DNA of 64,000 bases from Zymomonas mobilis subsp. pomaceae ATCC 29192. Its GTDB lineage: Bacteria; Pseudomonadota; Alphaproteobacteria; Sphingomonadales; Sphingomonadaceae. The notes beneath the pieces were generated by a model, which had not been told where the DNA came from, did not search any database, and worked only from the letters and a program-made list of their open reading frames with translations. The translations under genes were made by a program, and so were the position numbers. Location of the stretch: contig NC_015709.1 in assembly GCF_000218875.1 (NCBI RefSeq), forward strand, positions 1,557,001 through 1,621,000, given 5' to 3'. This document shows, piece after piece, positions 45,263-55,727 of this stretch. The stretch's first letter is position 1, and every line of letters starts with the position of its first letter.

Positions 45263-46207
45263 ATGGATAATTTACTGACCATTTTTCGTGCTTTGACGGA
45301 TCCTACACGGATTCGTATTTTGTTATTACTGCACGAAATGGAATTATCCATTGGTGAAATCGCCCAAATATTGGGTCAAAGCCAGCCGCGCGTTTCTCGT
45401 CATGTAAAGGTATTGGTAGAAGCTTCGCTGGTCGTTCGTCGAAAAGAAGGCAGTTGGGTTTTTCTGCATTTGGGTGCGAAAGAGCGGGTGGAACCTCTTT
45501 TTTCAGCGTTAGACTCTTGGGACAAAGAAAAATCCTGGCGTAACAGTGATTTGGCGCGCCTCAATGCAGTGCGGGCTGATCGTGCAGCCGCAGCAACCCG
45601 CTATTTTAAGTCTCATGCCGCCGAATGGGACGCGATTCGTTCTATGCATGTCGCCGAATCTGAAGTGGAACAGGCTATTGTTGCAATGGCTGGTGATAAA
45701 AGCTTAGGCCGTCTGGTCGATATCGGCACAGGCACAGGGCGAATGCTGGAACTTCTGGGATCAAAAGCAGATAGTATGATTGGTCTTGATCGTAGCCCAG
45801 AAATGTTACGCATCGCCCGAACAAAACTCGAAAATAAAAATCTCTCTCATATGAGTCTTTGTCAGGGGGATATGTATGCCTTGCCTCTGAAGGATAATTC
45901 TGCGGATTTCGTTATTTTGCATCAGGTTTTGCATTATGCACAGCAGCCTAGTCTGGCCATCGATGAAGCGGCAAGAGTGTTGGATAAAGATGGTCAATTG
46001 ATGATTATTGATTTTGCGTCCCATGATAAAGAAGAACTTCGCATTAATAATGCGCATGTTCGGTTAGGCTTTTCGGACGAACAAATCAGTGAATGTTTTT
46101 CAGCAGCCGGCCTTCTGATGAAGGATGTTCGGCAATTAAAGGGGGGCGCTTTGACCGTCAAATTATGGATAGCCACCCGTTCGGATAGTGTTTCAGGAAA
46201 GAACTGA
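45263..46207 (+). CDS. ArsR-type regulator fused to SAM methyltransferase domain (SahR-like)
   Basis: A 314-residue two-domain protein. Residues 1-95 are an ArsR winged helix (LFRALTDPTRIRILLLL, then SIGEIAQILGQSQPRVSRHVKVLVEA as recognition helix). No metal-binding cysteine motif is present. Residues about 135-300 form a class I methyltransferase fold with VDIGTGTGRMLELL (about 152-165) and DLPLKD-like acidic loops. Such fusions head methionine-cycle operons in alphaproteobacteria, and the described family regulator SahR responds to S-adenosylhomocysteine; identity here is inferred from architecture and from metF, four bases downstream. Confidence 0.85.
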   Translation: MDNLLTIFRALTDPTRIRILLLLHEMELSIGEIAQILGQSQPRVSRHVKVLVEASLVVRRKEGSWVFLHLGAKERVEPLFSALDSWDKEKSWRNSDLARLNAVRADRAAAATRYFKSHAAEWDAIRSMHVAESEVEQAIVAMAGDKSLGRLVDIGTGTGRMLELLGSKADSMIGLDRSPEMLRIARTKLENKNLSHMSLCQGDMYALPLKDNSADFVILHQVLHYAQQPSLAIDEAARVLDKDGQLMIIDFASHDKEELRINNAHVRLGFSDEQISECFSAAGLLMKDVRQLKGGALTVKLWIATRSDSVSGKN

Positions 46208-46211
46208 TTGA

Positions 46212-47114
46212 ATGGACAGGATACTTAAAGAAAATCCGAATTTTGCCGATGTTGCCTTTTTGGGGGATAAAACAACGAACATCTCTTTTGAATTTTTCCC
46301 ACCGAAAAACGAACAATCCGACAAAATGTTGTGGCAATCTGTCGAAAGATTAGCGCCTTTAAATCCGCGTTTTATGTCAGTAACCTATGGTGCAGGCGGC
46401 ACCACGCGTGAACGTACTCATGCAACGGTTACACGTATTGCACGGGAGACCTCCATTCCAGCGGTCGCGCATTTAACCTGTGTTAATGCCAGTCGCGAGG
46501 AAATCGACGAGATTGCTCAGGATTATTGGAATGCGGGTATCCGTCATATCGTTGCCTTAAGGGGTGATCCCCCAGGGGGGGGGCGTTTTGAAGCACGACC
46601 CGATGGATATGCGAGTGCAGTTGAATTAGTAGAAGGGCTAAAGAAAATCGCGCCTTTTGAAATTTCAGTGGCCTGCTATCCTGAAACCCATCCTCAAGCG
46701 CTTAGTCCTCAAGCGGATATCGACTTTCTTAAACGTAAATTTGATGCCGGAGCGACTCGCGCTATAAGTCAGTTCTTCCTGTCACCTGAAGTTTTTTTGC
46801 GCTTCCGTGACCGTGTTGCGGCGGCTGGAATTACCGCAGAGATTTTGCCCGGTATCATGCCTACTTCTAATATCAGTGGCCTTAAACGGATGGCACATAG
46901 TTGTGGTATTGAGATACCTGAAAGACTAAATCAACTGATGGATAGTCTCGATAAGGACGATGCGGCTATAAAACAGATGGTTTCTATGGCGGTTGTTACC
47001 GATTTATGTGGACGTCTTGCCAAGGAAGGCGTTGACTCTTTTCATTTTTACACCATGAACAGAGCCGATATCACGTCAGCTTTATGCCGGTTATTGGGAA
47101 GACAACCCGCTTGA
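46212..47114 (+). CDS. metF: 5,10-methylenetetrahydrofolate reductase
   Basis: A 300-residue flavoprotein producing 5-methyl-THF for methionine synthesis. It has ISFEFFPPKN (about 24-33), VTYGAGGTTRERTH (about 58-71), LRGDPPGGG (about 117-125) and FDAGATRAISQFF (about 176-188). It starts four bases after the regulator gene and 68 bases before metH part 1. The GDPPGGG motif is encoded with a run of nine G (46575-46583), a possible slippage point. Confidence 0.95.
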   Translation: MDRILKENPNFADVAFLGDKTTNISFEFFPPKNEQSDKMLWQSVERLAPLNPRFMSVTYGAGGTTRERTHATVTRIARETSIPAVAHLTCVNASREEIDEIAQDYWNAGIRHIVALRGDPPGGGRFEARPDGYASAVELVEGLKKIAPFEISVACYPETHPQALSPQADIDFLKRKFDAGATRAISQFFLSPEVFLRFRDRVAAAGITAEILPGIMPTSNISGLKRMAHSCGIEIPERLNQLMDSLDKDDAAIKQMVSMAVVTDLCGRLAKEGVDSFHFYTMNRADITSALCRLLGRQPA

Positions 47115-47182
47115 TTCTTCCTTAAATCCATGATGTTTCTGGATGGGGGGCGTATCAAACCTACCGAATATTGAAGGAATAA

Positions 47183-48244
47183 TTGATCATGGAAGAAAGT
47201 GCTGCCGCAAAGCGTCTGCGAGAAGAAGCGAGTAAACGTGTATTGCTGACCGACGGCGCTTTTGGCACTATGATTCAGCGCTATAATCTGAATGAAGCCG
47301 CTTATCGTGGTCATTATTCCCTTAATCATGAGCAGAAGGGCAATAATGACCTGCTTGTCTTGACAAGGCCAGACGTCATTGATGCTATAACGCGCGCTTA
47401 TTTGGATGCCGGTTCTGATATCGTTTCTACCAACAGCTTTAATGCCAATAAGATTAGTCAATCAGATTACCAGGCCGAAGCGCTGGTAACCGAGATGAAT
47501 CAGCAAGCGGCAGCTATTGCTCGAAAAGCGGCTGATGAATATCAAGCCCGTGATGGACGGCCGCGTTTTGTCGCGGGGGCTGTTGGGCCTACGAACAAAA
47601 CTTTATCGCTTTCCCCAGATGTTAACGATCCGGGTTATCGTGCCATTACCTTTGATGAATTACGGGAAGTCTATGCCCATCAGATTGCTGGTTTAATAGC
47701 AGGTGGTGCCGATTTTATCCTGATTGAAACGATTTTCGATACGCTTAATGCCAAGGCGGCGGTGATGGCCGTCATGCAAGAAAGCCAACGTTTGGAAAAA
47801 GAAATTCCGATGATGATTTCTATGACCATCACGGATATGTCTGGGCGTAATCTTTCGGGCCATTCTATTGAAGCTTTTTGGTATTCAATACGCCATGCCA
47901 AACCTTTAACGATTGGTCTTAACTGTTCCTTTGGGGCTGATAAATTAAGACCCCATGTCAAAACGCTTTCTGCGCTCGCCGATACTTTGTTGATGGCCTA
48001 CCCGAATGCGGGCCTTCCTAATGATCTTGGGCAATATGATGAAATGCCAGAGACAACAGGCGCTCTTATCCATGAATGGGCAGAATCAGGTCTAGTGAAT
48101 ATTGTGGGTGGATGTTGTGGTTCGACACCCGATCATATCGCTGCCATGGCGCGTGCCGTTAAGGGATACCCGCCGCGTAAACTGGCTCTATTGCGGCCTG
48201 CTATGCGTCTTTCTGGTCTTGATCCTATGATTATTCCCGCTTGA
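47183..48244 (+). CDS. metH: methionine synthase, homocysteine-binding module (split MetH, part 1)
   Basis: A 353-residue zinc-dependent homocysteine S-methyltransferase domain. It has LTDGAFGTMIQRY (about 22-34), and zinc ligands in GLNCSFGA (Cys near 247) and GGCCGSTPDHI (two Cys near 310-311). In E. coli this is the first module of one 1227-residue MetH; here it is a separate gene followed 102 bases later by the rest. The split arrangement is known in several alphaproteobacteria. The two polypeptides must assemble or act together for cobalamin-dependent methionine synthesis. Confidence 0.93.
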   Translation: MIMEESAAAKRLREEASKRVLLTDGAFGTMIQRYNLNEAAYRGHYSLNHEQKGNNDLLVLTRPDVIDAITRAYLDAGSDIVSTNSFNANKISQSDYQAEALVTEMNQQAAAIARKAADEYQARDGRPRFVAGAVGPTNKTLSLSPDVNDPGYRAITFDELREVYAHQIAGLIAGGADFILIETIFDTLNAKAAVMAVMQESQRLEKEIPMMISMTITDMSGRNLSGHSIEAFWYSIRHAKPLTIGLNCSFGADKLRPHVKTLSALADTLLMAYPNAGLPNDLGQYDEMPETTGALIHEWAESGLVNIVGGCCGSTPDHIAAMARAVKGYPPRKLALLRPAMRLSGLDPMIIPA

Positions 48245-48252
48245 ATTAGGTC

Positions 48253-48278
48253 AATTATCAGTTTGTTTTCTGATAATT
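48253..48278 (+). repeat. hairpin between the two metH genes
   Basis: AATTATCAG (48253-48261) pairs with CTGATAATT (48270-48278), loop TTTGTTTT, followed by ATTCTATTTT. It could be an attenuator or processing site controlling the ratio of the two subunits, or a weak terminator. Confidence 0.5.
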
Positions 48279-48346
48279 ATTCTATTTTGTTCAGGCCTTT
48301 TATTTAATTAGGTCTTTTAATTTTCCCTTATTGAGGGTGTTTCCTC

Positions 48347-50956
48347 GTGACCGATCTTCCTTCTGAAAATAACGCCGCTCGTTTTTTTAACATTGGTGAA
48401 CGTACCAACGTAACGGGTTCTGCCCGTTTCAAAAAAATGATCTTATCAGGTAATTATACTGCCGCCGTCGAAGTTGCGCGCCAACAAGTAGAAAATGGGG
48501 CGCAGATTATCGATGTTAATATGGACGAAGGTTTGCTGGATGCCAAAAAGGCCATGGTCACCTTTTTGCACCTCTTGATGGCTGAGCCGGATATTGCCCG
48601 CTTACCTATCATGGTCGATAGTTCGCGTTGGGAAGTTATCGAAGCCGGTCTTCAGTGTGTTTCTGGAAAACCGATCATTAATTCAATCAGCATGAAGGAG
48701 GGTGAAGCTCTTTTTCTGGACCATGCGCGCACGGCGATGGCCTATGGTGCCGCTGTTGTTGTGATGGCTTTTGATGAGCAAGGTCAAGCGGATACGCGCG
48801 AACGTAAAATAGAGATATGTAAACGCGCTTATGATCTCCTTTTGGGTATCGGTTTTTTACCCGAAGATATTATCTTTGATCCTAATATTTTTGCGGTCGC
48901 CACAGGTATTGATGAACACCGTCGCTATGCCATTGATTTTATTGAAGCTTGTCAAGAAATCCGGCGTCTTTGTCCCCATACCCATATTTCAGGGGGCGTT
49001 TCCAATCTGTCCTTTTCCTTTCGTGGAAATGAGCCTGTCAGACGCGCCATGCACAGTGTTTTTCTTTACCATACCGTTAAAGCCGGTATGGATATGGGGA
49101 TTGTTAACGCCGGTCAGCTTGATGTTTACGATATAATCGATCCTCTCTTACGAGAAGCCTGTGAAGATGTAATCTGGGATCGCCGCGAAGATGCAACCGA
49201 AAGGTTGATTACCTTAGCCGAAAGCTATCGTGGGGATAGCGCCCAGCAAGCGAAAAAAGCTGAAGAATGGCGTAGCTATGATGTTTATAAACGCCTCGAA
49301 TATGCGCTGGTAAAAGGTATCGATAGCCATATTGTCGAAGATACAGAAGAAGCCCGTTTGATTGCCGATCGTCCAATCGAAGTGATCGAAGGGCCGTTAA
49401 TGGACGGCATGAATGTTGTCGGTGATCTTTTTGGCAGTGGAAAAATGTTTCTGCCACAGGTGGTGAAATCCGCCCGTGTCATGAAAAAAGCGGTGGCGCA
49501 TCTTCTTCCTTATATCGAGGCCGCTAAGGATAAAAATGCGCGCGCCAAAGGCCGGATTATCATGGCTACGGTTAAAGGCGATGTCCATGATATTGGTAAA
49601 AATATCGTCGGGGTCGTTTTGCAATGTAATGGCTATGAAGTCATTGACCTTGGTGTGATGGTGCCTTGGGAAAAAATTCTGGAGGCTATTAAGGCACATG
49701 ATGCTGATATTGTTGGTCTTTCTGGTTTAATTACTCCATCGCTTGATGAAATGGTGACAGTGGCCAGCGAAATGGAGCGCGCCGGCTTGACCCTACCCTT
49801 GATGATCGGGGGGGCTACGACCTCAAAAGCGCATACTGCTTTAAGAATTGAACCTGCTTATTCTGGGCCTGTTGTCCATGTTTTAGATGCCTCACGTACT
49901 GTCGGTGTTGCCTCGGCCTTGCTATCCGATACGAGACGGGATCAGTATGTTGCCGATATTGCCCACGAATATCAAAAGATACGCGAAACCCGCGAAGGGC
50001 GGGGGCAATCTGAATTGCTTCCTCTTGAGGATGCCCGTAAAAATAGTTTTGTCATTGATCCTGCTTTAAAACCTCCTGCACCTAAAAAACCGGGGATTCA
50101 TCTTTTTGAAAATTGGGATCTAGCCGAGTTACGACGCTATATTGATTGGACGCCTTTCTTCAGAGCGTGGGAGCTTGCCGGTAATTTTCCGGCGATCCTT
50201 GATGATGAAGTCGTCGGTGAAACAGCCACGTCTCTTTATAAAGACGCTCAAGCGATGCTGGATCAGATAATCGAAGAAAAATGGCTGACGGCCAAGGCGG
50301 TTGTAGGCTTATGGCCCTGTCGGCGGCAGGGTGATGATATTCTGGTTGACTATGAAGGCAAAGAAATTCGCTTGCCTATGCTTCGCCAGCAAATGGTAAA
50401 AAGGGCGGGGCGCGCTAATATGTGTCTCGCTGATTTTATTACCGAAGAGGAAGATTGGATCGGCGGTTTTGCGTTAACCTCGGGGCATGGTATTGAAAGC
50501 CATCTGGCGCGTTTTCGTGCTGAAAATGATGATTACCGCGATATTTTGTTAAAGGCATTGGCTGACCGACTGGCAGAAGCCTTAGCCGAATGTTTACACC
50601 AATATGTCCGTACTACTCTTTGGGGTTATGCCCCAGATGAAATGCTGGATAATCAGGCTTTGATTTCTGAAAAATATAAAGGCATTCGTCCAGCGCCCGG
50701 TTATCCGGCTTGTCCAGATCATAGTCTTAAATCTATTCTTTTTGACATGTTGGATGTCCCCCGTGCTGTCAATGTGACTTTGACAGAAAGTCTGGCAATG
50801 TGGCCTACCGCTGCTGTTTCTGGTTTTTATTTTGGGCATCCCCAATCCAGCTATTTTGGGGTCGCTCGCATCGGAGAAGATCAGCTTTCTGATTATGCAC
50901 GGCGTCGGGATATTGACCTTGAAACGGCGAGAAGGTGGTTGACACCAAATTTATAG
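48347..50956 (+). CDS. metH: methionine synthase, folate/cobalamin/reactivation modules (split MetH, part 2)
   Basis: An 869-residue polypeptide holding the remaining MetH modules. The methyl-THF-binding TIM barrel comes first ([15 protein letters not shown] at about 14-28). The helical cap and cobalamin-binding Rossmann domain follow, with DVHDIGKN at about 411-418 carrying the cobalt-coordinating His, and GLSGLITPS and GGATTSKAH supporting the cofactor. The SAM-binding activation domain is last (about 570-869; [15 protein letters not shown] near 785). GTG is the start at 48347. It completes the arsR/metF/metH operon. Confidence 0.95.
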   Translation: MTDLPSENNAARFFNIGERTNVTGSARFKKMILSGNYTAAVEVARQQVENGAQIIDVNMDEGLLDAKKAMVTFLHLLMAEPDIARLPIMVDSSRWEVIEAGLQCVSGKPIINSISMKEGEALFLDHARTAMAYGAAVVVMAFDEQGQADTRERKIEICKRAYDLLLGIGFLPEDIIFDPNIFAVATGIDEHRRYAIDFIEACQEIRRLCPHTHISGGVSNLSFSFRGNEPVRRAMHSVFLYHTVKAGMDMGIVNAGQLDVYDIIDPLLREACEDVIWDRREDATERLITLAESYRGDSAQQAKKAEEWRSYDVYKRLEYALVKGIDSHIVEDTEEARLIADRPIEVIEGPLMDGMNVVGDLFGSGKMFLPQVVKSARVMKKAVAHLLPYIEAAKDKNARAKGRIIMATVKGDVHDIGKNIVGVVLQCNGYEVIDLGVMVPWEKILEAIKAHDADIVGLSGLITPSLDEMVTVASEMERAGLTLPLMIGGATTSKAHTALRIEPAYSGPVVHVLDASRTVGVASALLSDTRRDQYVADIAHEYQKIRETREGRGQSELLPLEDARKNSFVIDPALKPPAPKKPGIHLFENWDLAELRRYIDWTPFFRAWELAGNFPAILDDEVVGETATSLYKDAQAMLDQIIEEKWLTAKAVVGLWPCRRQGDDILVDYEGKEIRLPMLRQQMVKRAGRANMCLADFITEEEDWIGGFALTSGHGIESHLARFRAENDDYRDILLKALADRLAEALAECLHQYVRTTLWGYAPDEMLDNQALISEKYKGIRPAPGYPACPDHSLKSILFDMLDVPRAVNVTLTESLAMWPTAAVSGFYFGHPQSSYFGVARIGEDQLSDYARRRDIDLETARRWLTPNL

Positions 50957-51081
50957 AAATTAAAAATTAATATCACTCAATTAGTATTAAAAAGCTACTT
51001 ATGTGGCTTCCTTGTGCTTGAAAGCCAGCAGCGAAATGCTGATATTTAAGTCATAATTTTAAAGATTTCAGAAAAAAGACG

Positions 51082-51118
51082 TGTCTTATAAAAGACAGGG
51101 GGTTCTTTTTTTTGTGAA
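51082..51118 (+). terminator. possible terminator after metH
   Basis: TGTCTT pairs with AAGACA (51082-51087 / 51092-51097) around ATAA, then GGGGG TTC and eight T. The gap between stem and T-run makes it uncertain. Confidence 0.4.
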
Positions 51119-51187
51119 GGATCGTCTTTTATGATTAATGTTTAGGGCCGGTTTAAATTGCCTCGGCCTGATGTAAAGGAGAGGCGG

Positions 51188-52096
51188 ATGCCCAAACGGG
51201 TGCAAGATATCGATATTATGGACGAGATGGTCGCGCGGGGACATTTACCTATCCTACCTGCTGGTATGCGACTTTATGCTATTGGGGATATGCACGGTCG
51301 CAAAGATCATTTTGATGTTCTGATGCAACAAATCATCGAAGATAATAATTTGCGCGGCTCCCCGGGGCGCCAAGGTACCCATATCGTCGGTCTTGGGGAT
51401 TATATTGACCGTGGTATGGAATCAAAGGCGCTTATTGATTTCTTTTTGCACCCGATGCCTTCTTCTTTCCATTGGCATTTTATCGGTGGCAATCATGAAA
51501 CGGCTATGATCAATATATTTTCTTCGTCGCCTCGGAAAATTACGGCTGAAACGCTATCTGATTGGTTGTCCCGTTATGGTGGACGCGAAACGATGATTAG
51601 CTATGGTGTCGAAGCCCATGTTATTGATAAAGCTGCTGAAAATCTGAAATCGAAACATGTCACTCAGAATTTTATCGATAAATTATTAATGGCATGGCGT
51701 GCCCGCATTCCGCCTTCTCATTTTGAATTTCTATTTTCTTTACCGGATAGTCTGCAATTTGGTGATTATTTTTTTGCTCATGCCGGTATTCGACCAGGCA
51801 TTACCTTGAATAAACAAAAAAGTGATGATCTCCGCCGGATTAGAGGTGAGTTTTTACGCGATAAAAGCGATCATGGAGCCGTTATTGTACACGGACATAG
51901 TATGAAGCCAGAACCACAAATCCGTTCTAATCGTATTGGTATTGATACGGGTGCTTATACGCCTTCTGGGCGATTAACGGTGTTAGGATTGGAAGGGGGG
52001 TCTCGTTGGCTGATGGCCTCAGGTCGTCCCGGATTTATTGGTGCAGAAGCTTTAAAACAGGGGCCACTCCCTTCAATTTCTAAGGCTTTCTACTGA
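51188..52096 (+). CDS. PPP-family metallophosphoesterase (serine/threonine protein phosphatase-like)
   Basis: 302 residues from the ATG at 51188, which has AAGGAG six bases upstream; an in-frame TTG ten codons earlier has no good site. The metal-binding series is complete: GDMHGR (about 33-38), GDYIDRG (about 67-73), GGNHE (about 100-104), a later AHAG, and HGHS (about 237-240). This pattern is shared by bacterial PPP phosphatases such as PrpA/ApaH relatives. Protein phosphatase or diadenosine-polyphosphate hydrolase activity cannot be distinguished. It sits alone before lepA. Confidence 0.88.
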   Translation: MPKRVQDIDIMDEMVARGHLPILPAGMRLYAIGDMHGRKDHFDVLMQQIIEDNNLRGSPGRQGTHIVGLGDYIDRGMESKALIDFFLHPMPSSFHWHFIGGNHETAMINIFSSSPRKITAETLSDWLSRYGGRETMISYGVEAHVIDKAAENLKSKHVTQNFIDKLLMAWRARIPPSHFEFLFSLPDSLQFGDYFFAHAGIRPGITLNKQKSDDLRRIRGEFLRDKSDHGAVIVHGHSMKPEPQIRSNRIGIDTGAYTPSGRLTVLGLEGGSRWLMASGRPGFIGAEALKQGPLPSISKAFY

Positions 52097-52198
52097 TTTT
52101 AGGCTTCCTTTGTAAAAGATAGAAACAGGATGATTTTATTCCTGATCAAAATACGATAAAGGCTGGTACTTTCTTCGCTTTCACCTGATGGGTAATCT

Positions 52199-54007
52199 GT
52201 GACTCCACTCGACCATATCCGCAATTTTTCAATTATTGCTCACATTGATCATGGCAAATCCACGCTGGCGGATCGCTTGATTCAGACAACGGGTGGCCTG
52301 ACCGCTCGCGAAATGTCGGAACAAGTGCTCGATAATATGGATATCGAGAAGGAAAGGGGCATCACCATTAAGGCGCAAACTGTGCGGCTTAATTATACAG
52401 CAAAAGATGGGGAAACTTACGTCCTTAATTTGATGGATACCCCGGGGCATGTCGATTTTGCTTATGAGGTCAGCCGTTCTCTTGCTGCCTGTGAAGGGGC
52501 TTTACTGGTTGTCGATGCTTCACAAGGGGTCGAGGCGCAAACACTGGCTAATGTCTATCAGTCGATAGAACATGATCATGAAATTATTCCGGTTATCAAT
52601 AAAATTGACTTACCCGCTGCTGAACCTGAAAAAGTTAAGCAGGAAATAGAAGATATTATTGGCCTTCCTGCCGAAGATGCCGTGTTGGCTTCTGCTAAAT
52701 CGGGTATTGGTATTGAGGATATTCTGGAAGCCTTGGTAAAACGGATTCCGCCTCCAAAAGGGGATATTAATGCGCCCTTAAAAGCCATGCTGGTCGATAG
52801 TTGGTATGATCCATATCTGGGTGTTGTCATTTTGGTGCGGATCATTGATGGTTCGTTAAAAAAAGGCCAACAAGTTACCTTCATGCAGGCTGGAACGACC
52901 CATCTTATTGATCGGGTAGGATGCTTTCGTCCTAAAATTGAAATATTGGATGCTTTAGGGCCAGGGGAAATCGGCTTTATTACCGCCCAAATTAAAGAAG
53001 TTAGTCAGACCGCTGTCGGGGATACTATTACCGATACTAAACGGCCAACTGCGACAGCCCTTCCTGGTTTTAAAGAAGTCCAGCCCGTTGTTTTTTGCGG
53101 TTTATTTCCCGTAGATGCCGCCGATTTTGACAAGCTGAAAGAGTCACTGGGCAAATTACGCTTGAATGATGCCTCTTTCTCCTTTGAACCAGAAAATTCT
53201 GCTGCCCTTGGCTTTGGTTTTCGTTGTGGTTTTCTGGGTTTGTTGCATCTTGAAATTATTCAAGAGCGTTTATCACGCGAATATGATCTTGATTTAATCA
53301 CTACAGCCCCTTCTGTGGTTTATCACTTGACCTTGACCCATGGTGGTGGAGAAATGGATCTCCACAATCCGGCCGATATGCCCGATGTTACTAAAATCGA
53401 ATCCATTGATGAGCCGTGGATTGAAGCGACTATCTATGTGCCGGATCAATATCTTGGGGCTATTTTGAAATTATGTCAGGATCGCCGCGGGATTCAGAAA
53501 AATATGACCTATGTCAGCGGTCGCGTCCAGCTAGTCTATGAATTACCGCTCAATGAAGTAGTTTTTGATTTTTATGATCGCTTGAAATCAATAAGCCGTG
53601 GTTATGCGAGTTTTGATTATCATCAGACGGGGTATCAAGAAGGTGATCTCGTCAAAATGACGATTATGGTAAATGGTGAAACGGTCGATGCGTTATCTAT
53701 GATCGTTCATCGACAGGCTGCCGAAGCTCGTGGACGACAGATGTGTCAGCGGATGAAAGAATTAATTCCAAGGCATCTCTTTAAAATTCCGATTCAAGCT
53801 GCGATCGGTGGTAAAGTGATCGCGCGTGAAACCATCGGTGCTATGCGAAAAGATGTGACGGCTAAATGTTATGGTGGAGATATTTCGCGTAAGAAGAAAC
53901 TTTTGGAAAAACAAAAAGAGGGCAAAAAGCGGATGCGGCAATATGGTAGCGTCGATATTCCGCAGGAAGCCTTTATCGCTGCTTTACGAATGGGAGATGA
54001 CGGTTAA
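52199..54007 (+). CDS. lepA: elongation factor 4 (LepA)
   Basis: A 602-residue GTPase back-translocating or remodelling stalled ribosomes. It has G1 AHIDHGKST (14-22), DTPGH (about 80-84) and NKID (about 134-137), followed by EF-G-like domains II, III and V and the LepA-specific C-terminal domain. GTG at 52199 is the start; the nearby ATG at 52188 is out of frame. The length is normal for the family. Confidence 0.96.
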   Translation: MTPLDHIRNFSIIAHIDHGKSTLADRLIQTTGGLTAREMSEQVLDNMDIEKERGITIKAQTVRLNYTAKDGETYVLNLMDTPGHVDFAYEVSRSLAACEGALLVVDASQGVEAQTLANVYQSIEHDHEIIPVINKIDLPAAEPEKVKQEIEDIIGLPAEDAVLASAKSGIGIEDILEALVKRIPPPKGDINAPLKAMLVDSWYDPYLGVVILVRIIDGSLKKGQQVTFMQAGTTHLIDRVGCFRPKIEILDALGPGEIGFITAQIKEVSQTAVGDTITDTKRPTATALPGFKEVQPVVFCGLFPVDAADFDKLKESLGKLRLNDASFSFEPENSAALGFGFRCGFLGLLHLEIIQERLSREYDLDLITTAPSVVYHLTLTHGGGEMDLHNPADMPDVTKIESIDEPWIEATIYVPDQYLGAILKLCQDRRGIQKNMTYVSGRVQLVYELPLNEVVFDFYDRLKSISRGYASFDYHQTGYQEGDLVKMTIMVNGETVDALSMIVHRQAAEARGRQMCQRMKELIPRHLFKIPIQAAIGGKVIARETIGAMRKDVTAKCYGGDISRKKKLLEKQKEGKKRMRQYGSVDIPQEAFIAALRMGDDG

Positions 54008-54054
54008 ACCGCCTTCTTTTCTATAAAATTGCTTCTAATCTAAGGAAAATATTT

Positions 54055-54345
54055 ATGACTGATACGCCTCCTGATCATCTTTCGGTTTTCCCTGACAGTG
54101 AATGGTTTGATGCGGCCCCTTTACGGCGTGGTGTTGGTATCCGCTTCAAAGGTCATGAACGCACGGATGTTGAAGAATATTGTGTGTCAGAAGGTTGGGT
54201 TCGGGTCGCTGCGGGTCGTAGCCGTGATCGTTTCGGACGGCCTATGACGGTTAAACTATCTGGTGAAGTCGAAGCCTTCTATCAGAATGATAATGCTGAA
54301 AGCGAAGCTAAAAAAGAGAGTAATCAGGATACAACCACTGCCTAA
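54055..54345 (+). CDS. DUF3297 family protein
   Basis: A 96-residue protein matching the short alphaproteobacterial DUF3297 family: PDSEWFDAAPLRRGVGIRFKGHERTDVEEYCVSEGW (about 15-50), GRSRDRFGRPMTVKLSGEVEA. An acidic tail follows. Function unknown. It follows lepA by 47 bases on the same strand and may share its transcript. Confidence 0.88.
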   Translation: MTDTPPDHLSVFPDSEWFDAAPLRRGVGIRFKGHERTDVEEYCVSEGWVRVAAGRSRDRFGRPMTVKLSGEVEAFYQNDNAESEAKKESNQDTTTA

Positions 54346-54498
54346 TCAGGGAAACGTATTACGTTTAGCAAGCTTTTCGACAAGTGGCATACCTTATCGG
54401 CTTCGCAATCCGATTGGCGTAATAATGTCACCTGTGTTCATAGGGCAGACTGTCTTATCGTTTCTCGTCTCTAAAGCCCTAAAAGCAGGAGCGAAAGA

Positions 54499-55725
54499 GT
54501 GATATTTGCCCATTCGCCGCTTGTCGATTTGCGATCCCAACCTTTTTTTGAAGATAAAAATCGTGCCTTTTGGATGCTGCAATCGGTCGGATGGACGGGC
54601 TATTTTGTCCTGAGAGCTTTAGGTGGTCTCGCCAATTCAATGGGGCTGCTTTATATTGTTCCGACGGCTCTTGCGACCGTAACCGGTTATTCTATTACGC
54701 TTTTAATGTCAGTTGCCTATCGTCGTTTAATTCATGCGACACCTGTTGTCACATGGAGTATTTCTATCTTCATTTTAGTGGCAGCTTCTGGCATTTTTTC
54801 AATGATAGAAGTTTGGGCTCATGCCACTTTTTATCGGTCGGTTTCTATGCCGGTAGGCATCGAGTTTTTAGGCGCTATTCTTTTGGATTTTGCGTTGCTG
54901 ATTGCATGGTCGGCGCTTTATTATGGTATCAATTATTATCTTATGCTGGAAAAGCATATGGGACGGATTCACCGGATAGAAGCCCAAGCTTCGGCAGCCC
55001 AACTAGCTATGTTACGTTACCAGTTGAATCCGCATTTTTTGTTCAATACTTTAAATTCTATTTCAACTTTGGTTTTATTAAAACAAACTAGCCGCGCCAA
55101 TGCGATGCTCTCTCGGTTATCCTCCTTTTTACGCTATACTTTGGCGAATGAGCCTACCGCTATGGTGACGCTGGAACAGGAAGTTGAAACGTTAAAGCTG
55201 TATCTTGAAATTGAAAAAATGCGTTTTGAAGAACGCTTACGTCCGCATTTTGATATTGATCCTGATGTTGCCCAAGCAAGGTTACCGTCTTTATTGCTTC
55301 AGCCCCTTATCGAAAATGCGATAAAATATGCTGTGACACCTTGTGAAAATGGCGCTGATATTTCGCTTTCGGCCCGTTTTGAAAATGGTCATGTGCGTAT
55401 TGATGTAGTGGATAGTGGCCCCGGTGTTATTGAAGAAGATGAAAGCGACGCTTTGGAAGAGTCAGCTTCTATAAAGATTTCGGATGCCAGTAGAACCTCG
55501 ATTACGACGGAAAATTTGAAAACAGATACTGTAAAATCAGTTATGACCGAGAAAAATCATCATAACTCTGGTTCAACGGGGGTAGGATTACCCAATATAA
55601 GAGACAGACTTTTTCAGGCTTATGGGACAGAACAAAGCTTTCAGACTTTTAATCGTGCTGAGGGTGGATTTGCCGTTGTTATTGAGATTCCCTATCAGAC
55701 AGAAGATAAGACAGTCAGGAAATAA
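54499..55725 (+). CDS. LytS-type membrane sensor histidine kinase
   Basis: 408 residues starting at GTG 54499 with AGGAG seven bases upstream. Four hydrophobic helices (about 20-150) form the sensor region. The His_kinase module follows, with the phosphorylated His179 in LNPHFLFNTLNSI and the N-box LIENAIKYA at about 270. The ATP lid contains a 50-residue acidic insert between DSGPG and GVGLPNIRDRLF (about 310-360). It is immediately upstream (two bases) of a LytTR response regulator, so they are a two-component pair. The signal is unknown. Confidence 0.9.
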   Translation: MIFAHSPLVDLRSQPFFEDKNRAFWMLQSVGWTGYFVLRALGGLANSMGLLYIVPTALATVTGYSITLLMSVAYRRLIHATPVVTWSISIFILVAASGIFSMIEVWAHATFYRSVSMPVGIEFLGAILLDFALLIAWSALYYGINYYLMLEKHMGRIHRIEAQASAAQLAMLRYQLNPHFLFNTLNSISTLVLLKQTSRANAMLSRLSSFLRYTLANEPTAMVTLEQEVETLKLYLEIEKMRFEERLRPHFDIDPDVAQARLPSLLLQPLIENAIKYAVTPCENGADISLSARFENGHVRIDVVDSGPGVIEEDESDALEESASIKISDASRTSITTENLKTDTVKSVMTEKNHHNSGSTGVGLPNIRDRLFQAYGTEQSFQTFNRAEGGFAVVIEIPYQTEDKTVRK

Positions 55726-55727
55726 TC

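Noticed and set aside
45073-45270. 65-codon plus-strand reading frame before the ArsR-methyltransferase gene
   Set aside because: AT-driven open frame without a ribosome site, and it overlaps the start of the real gene.
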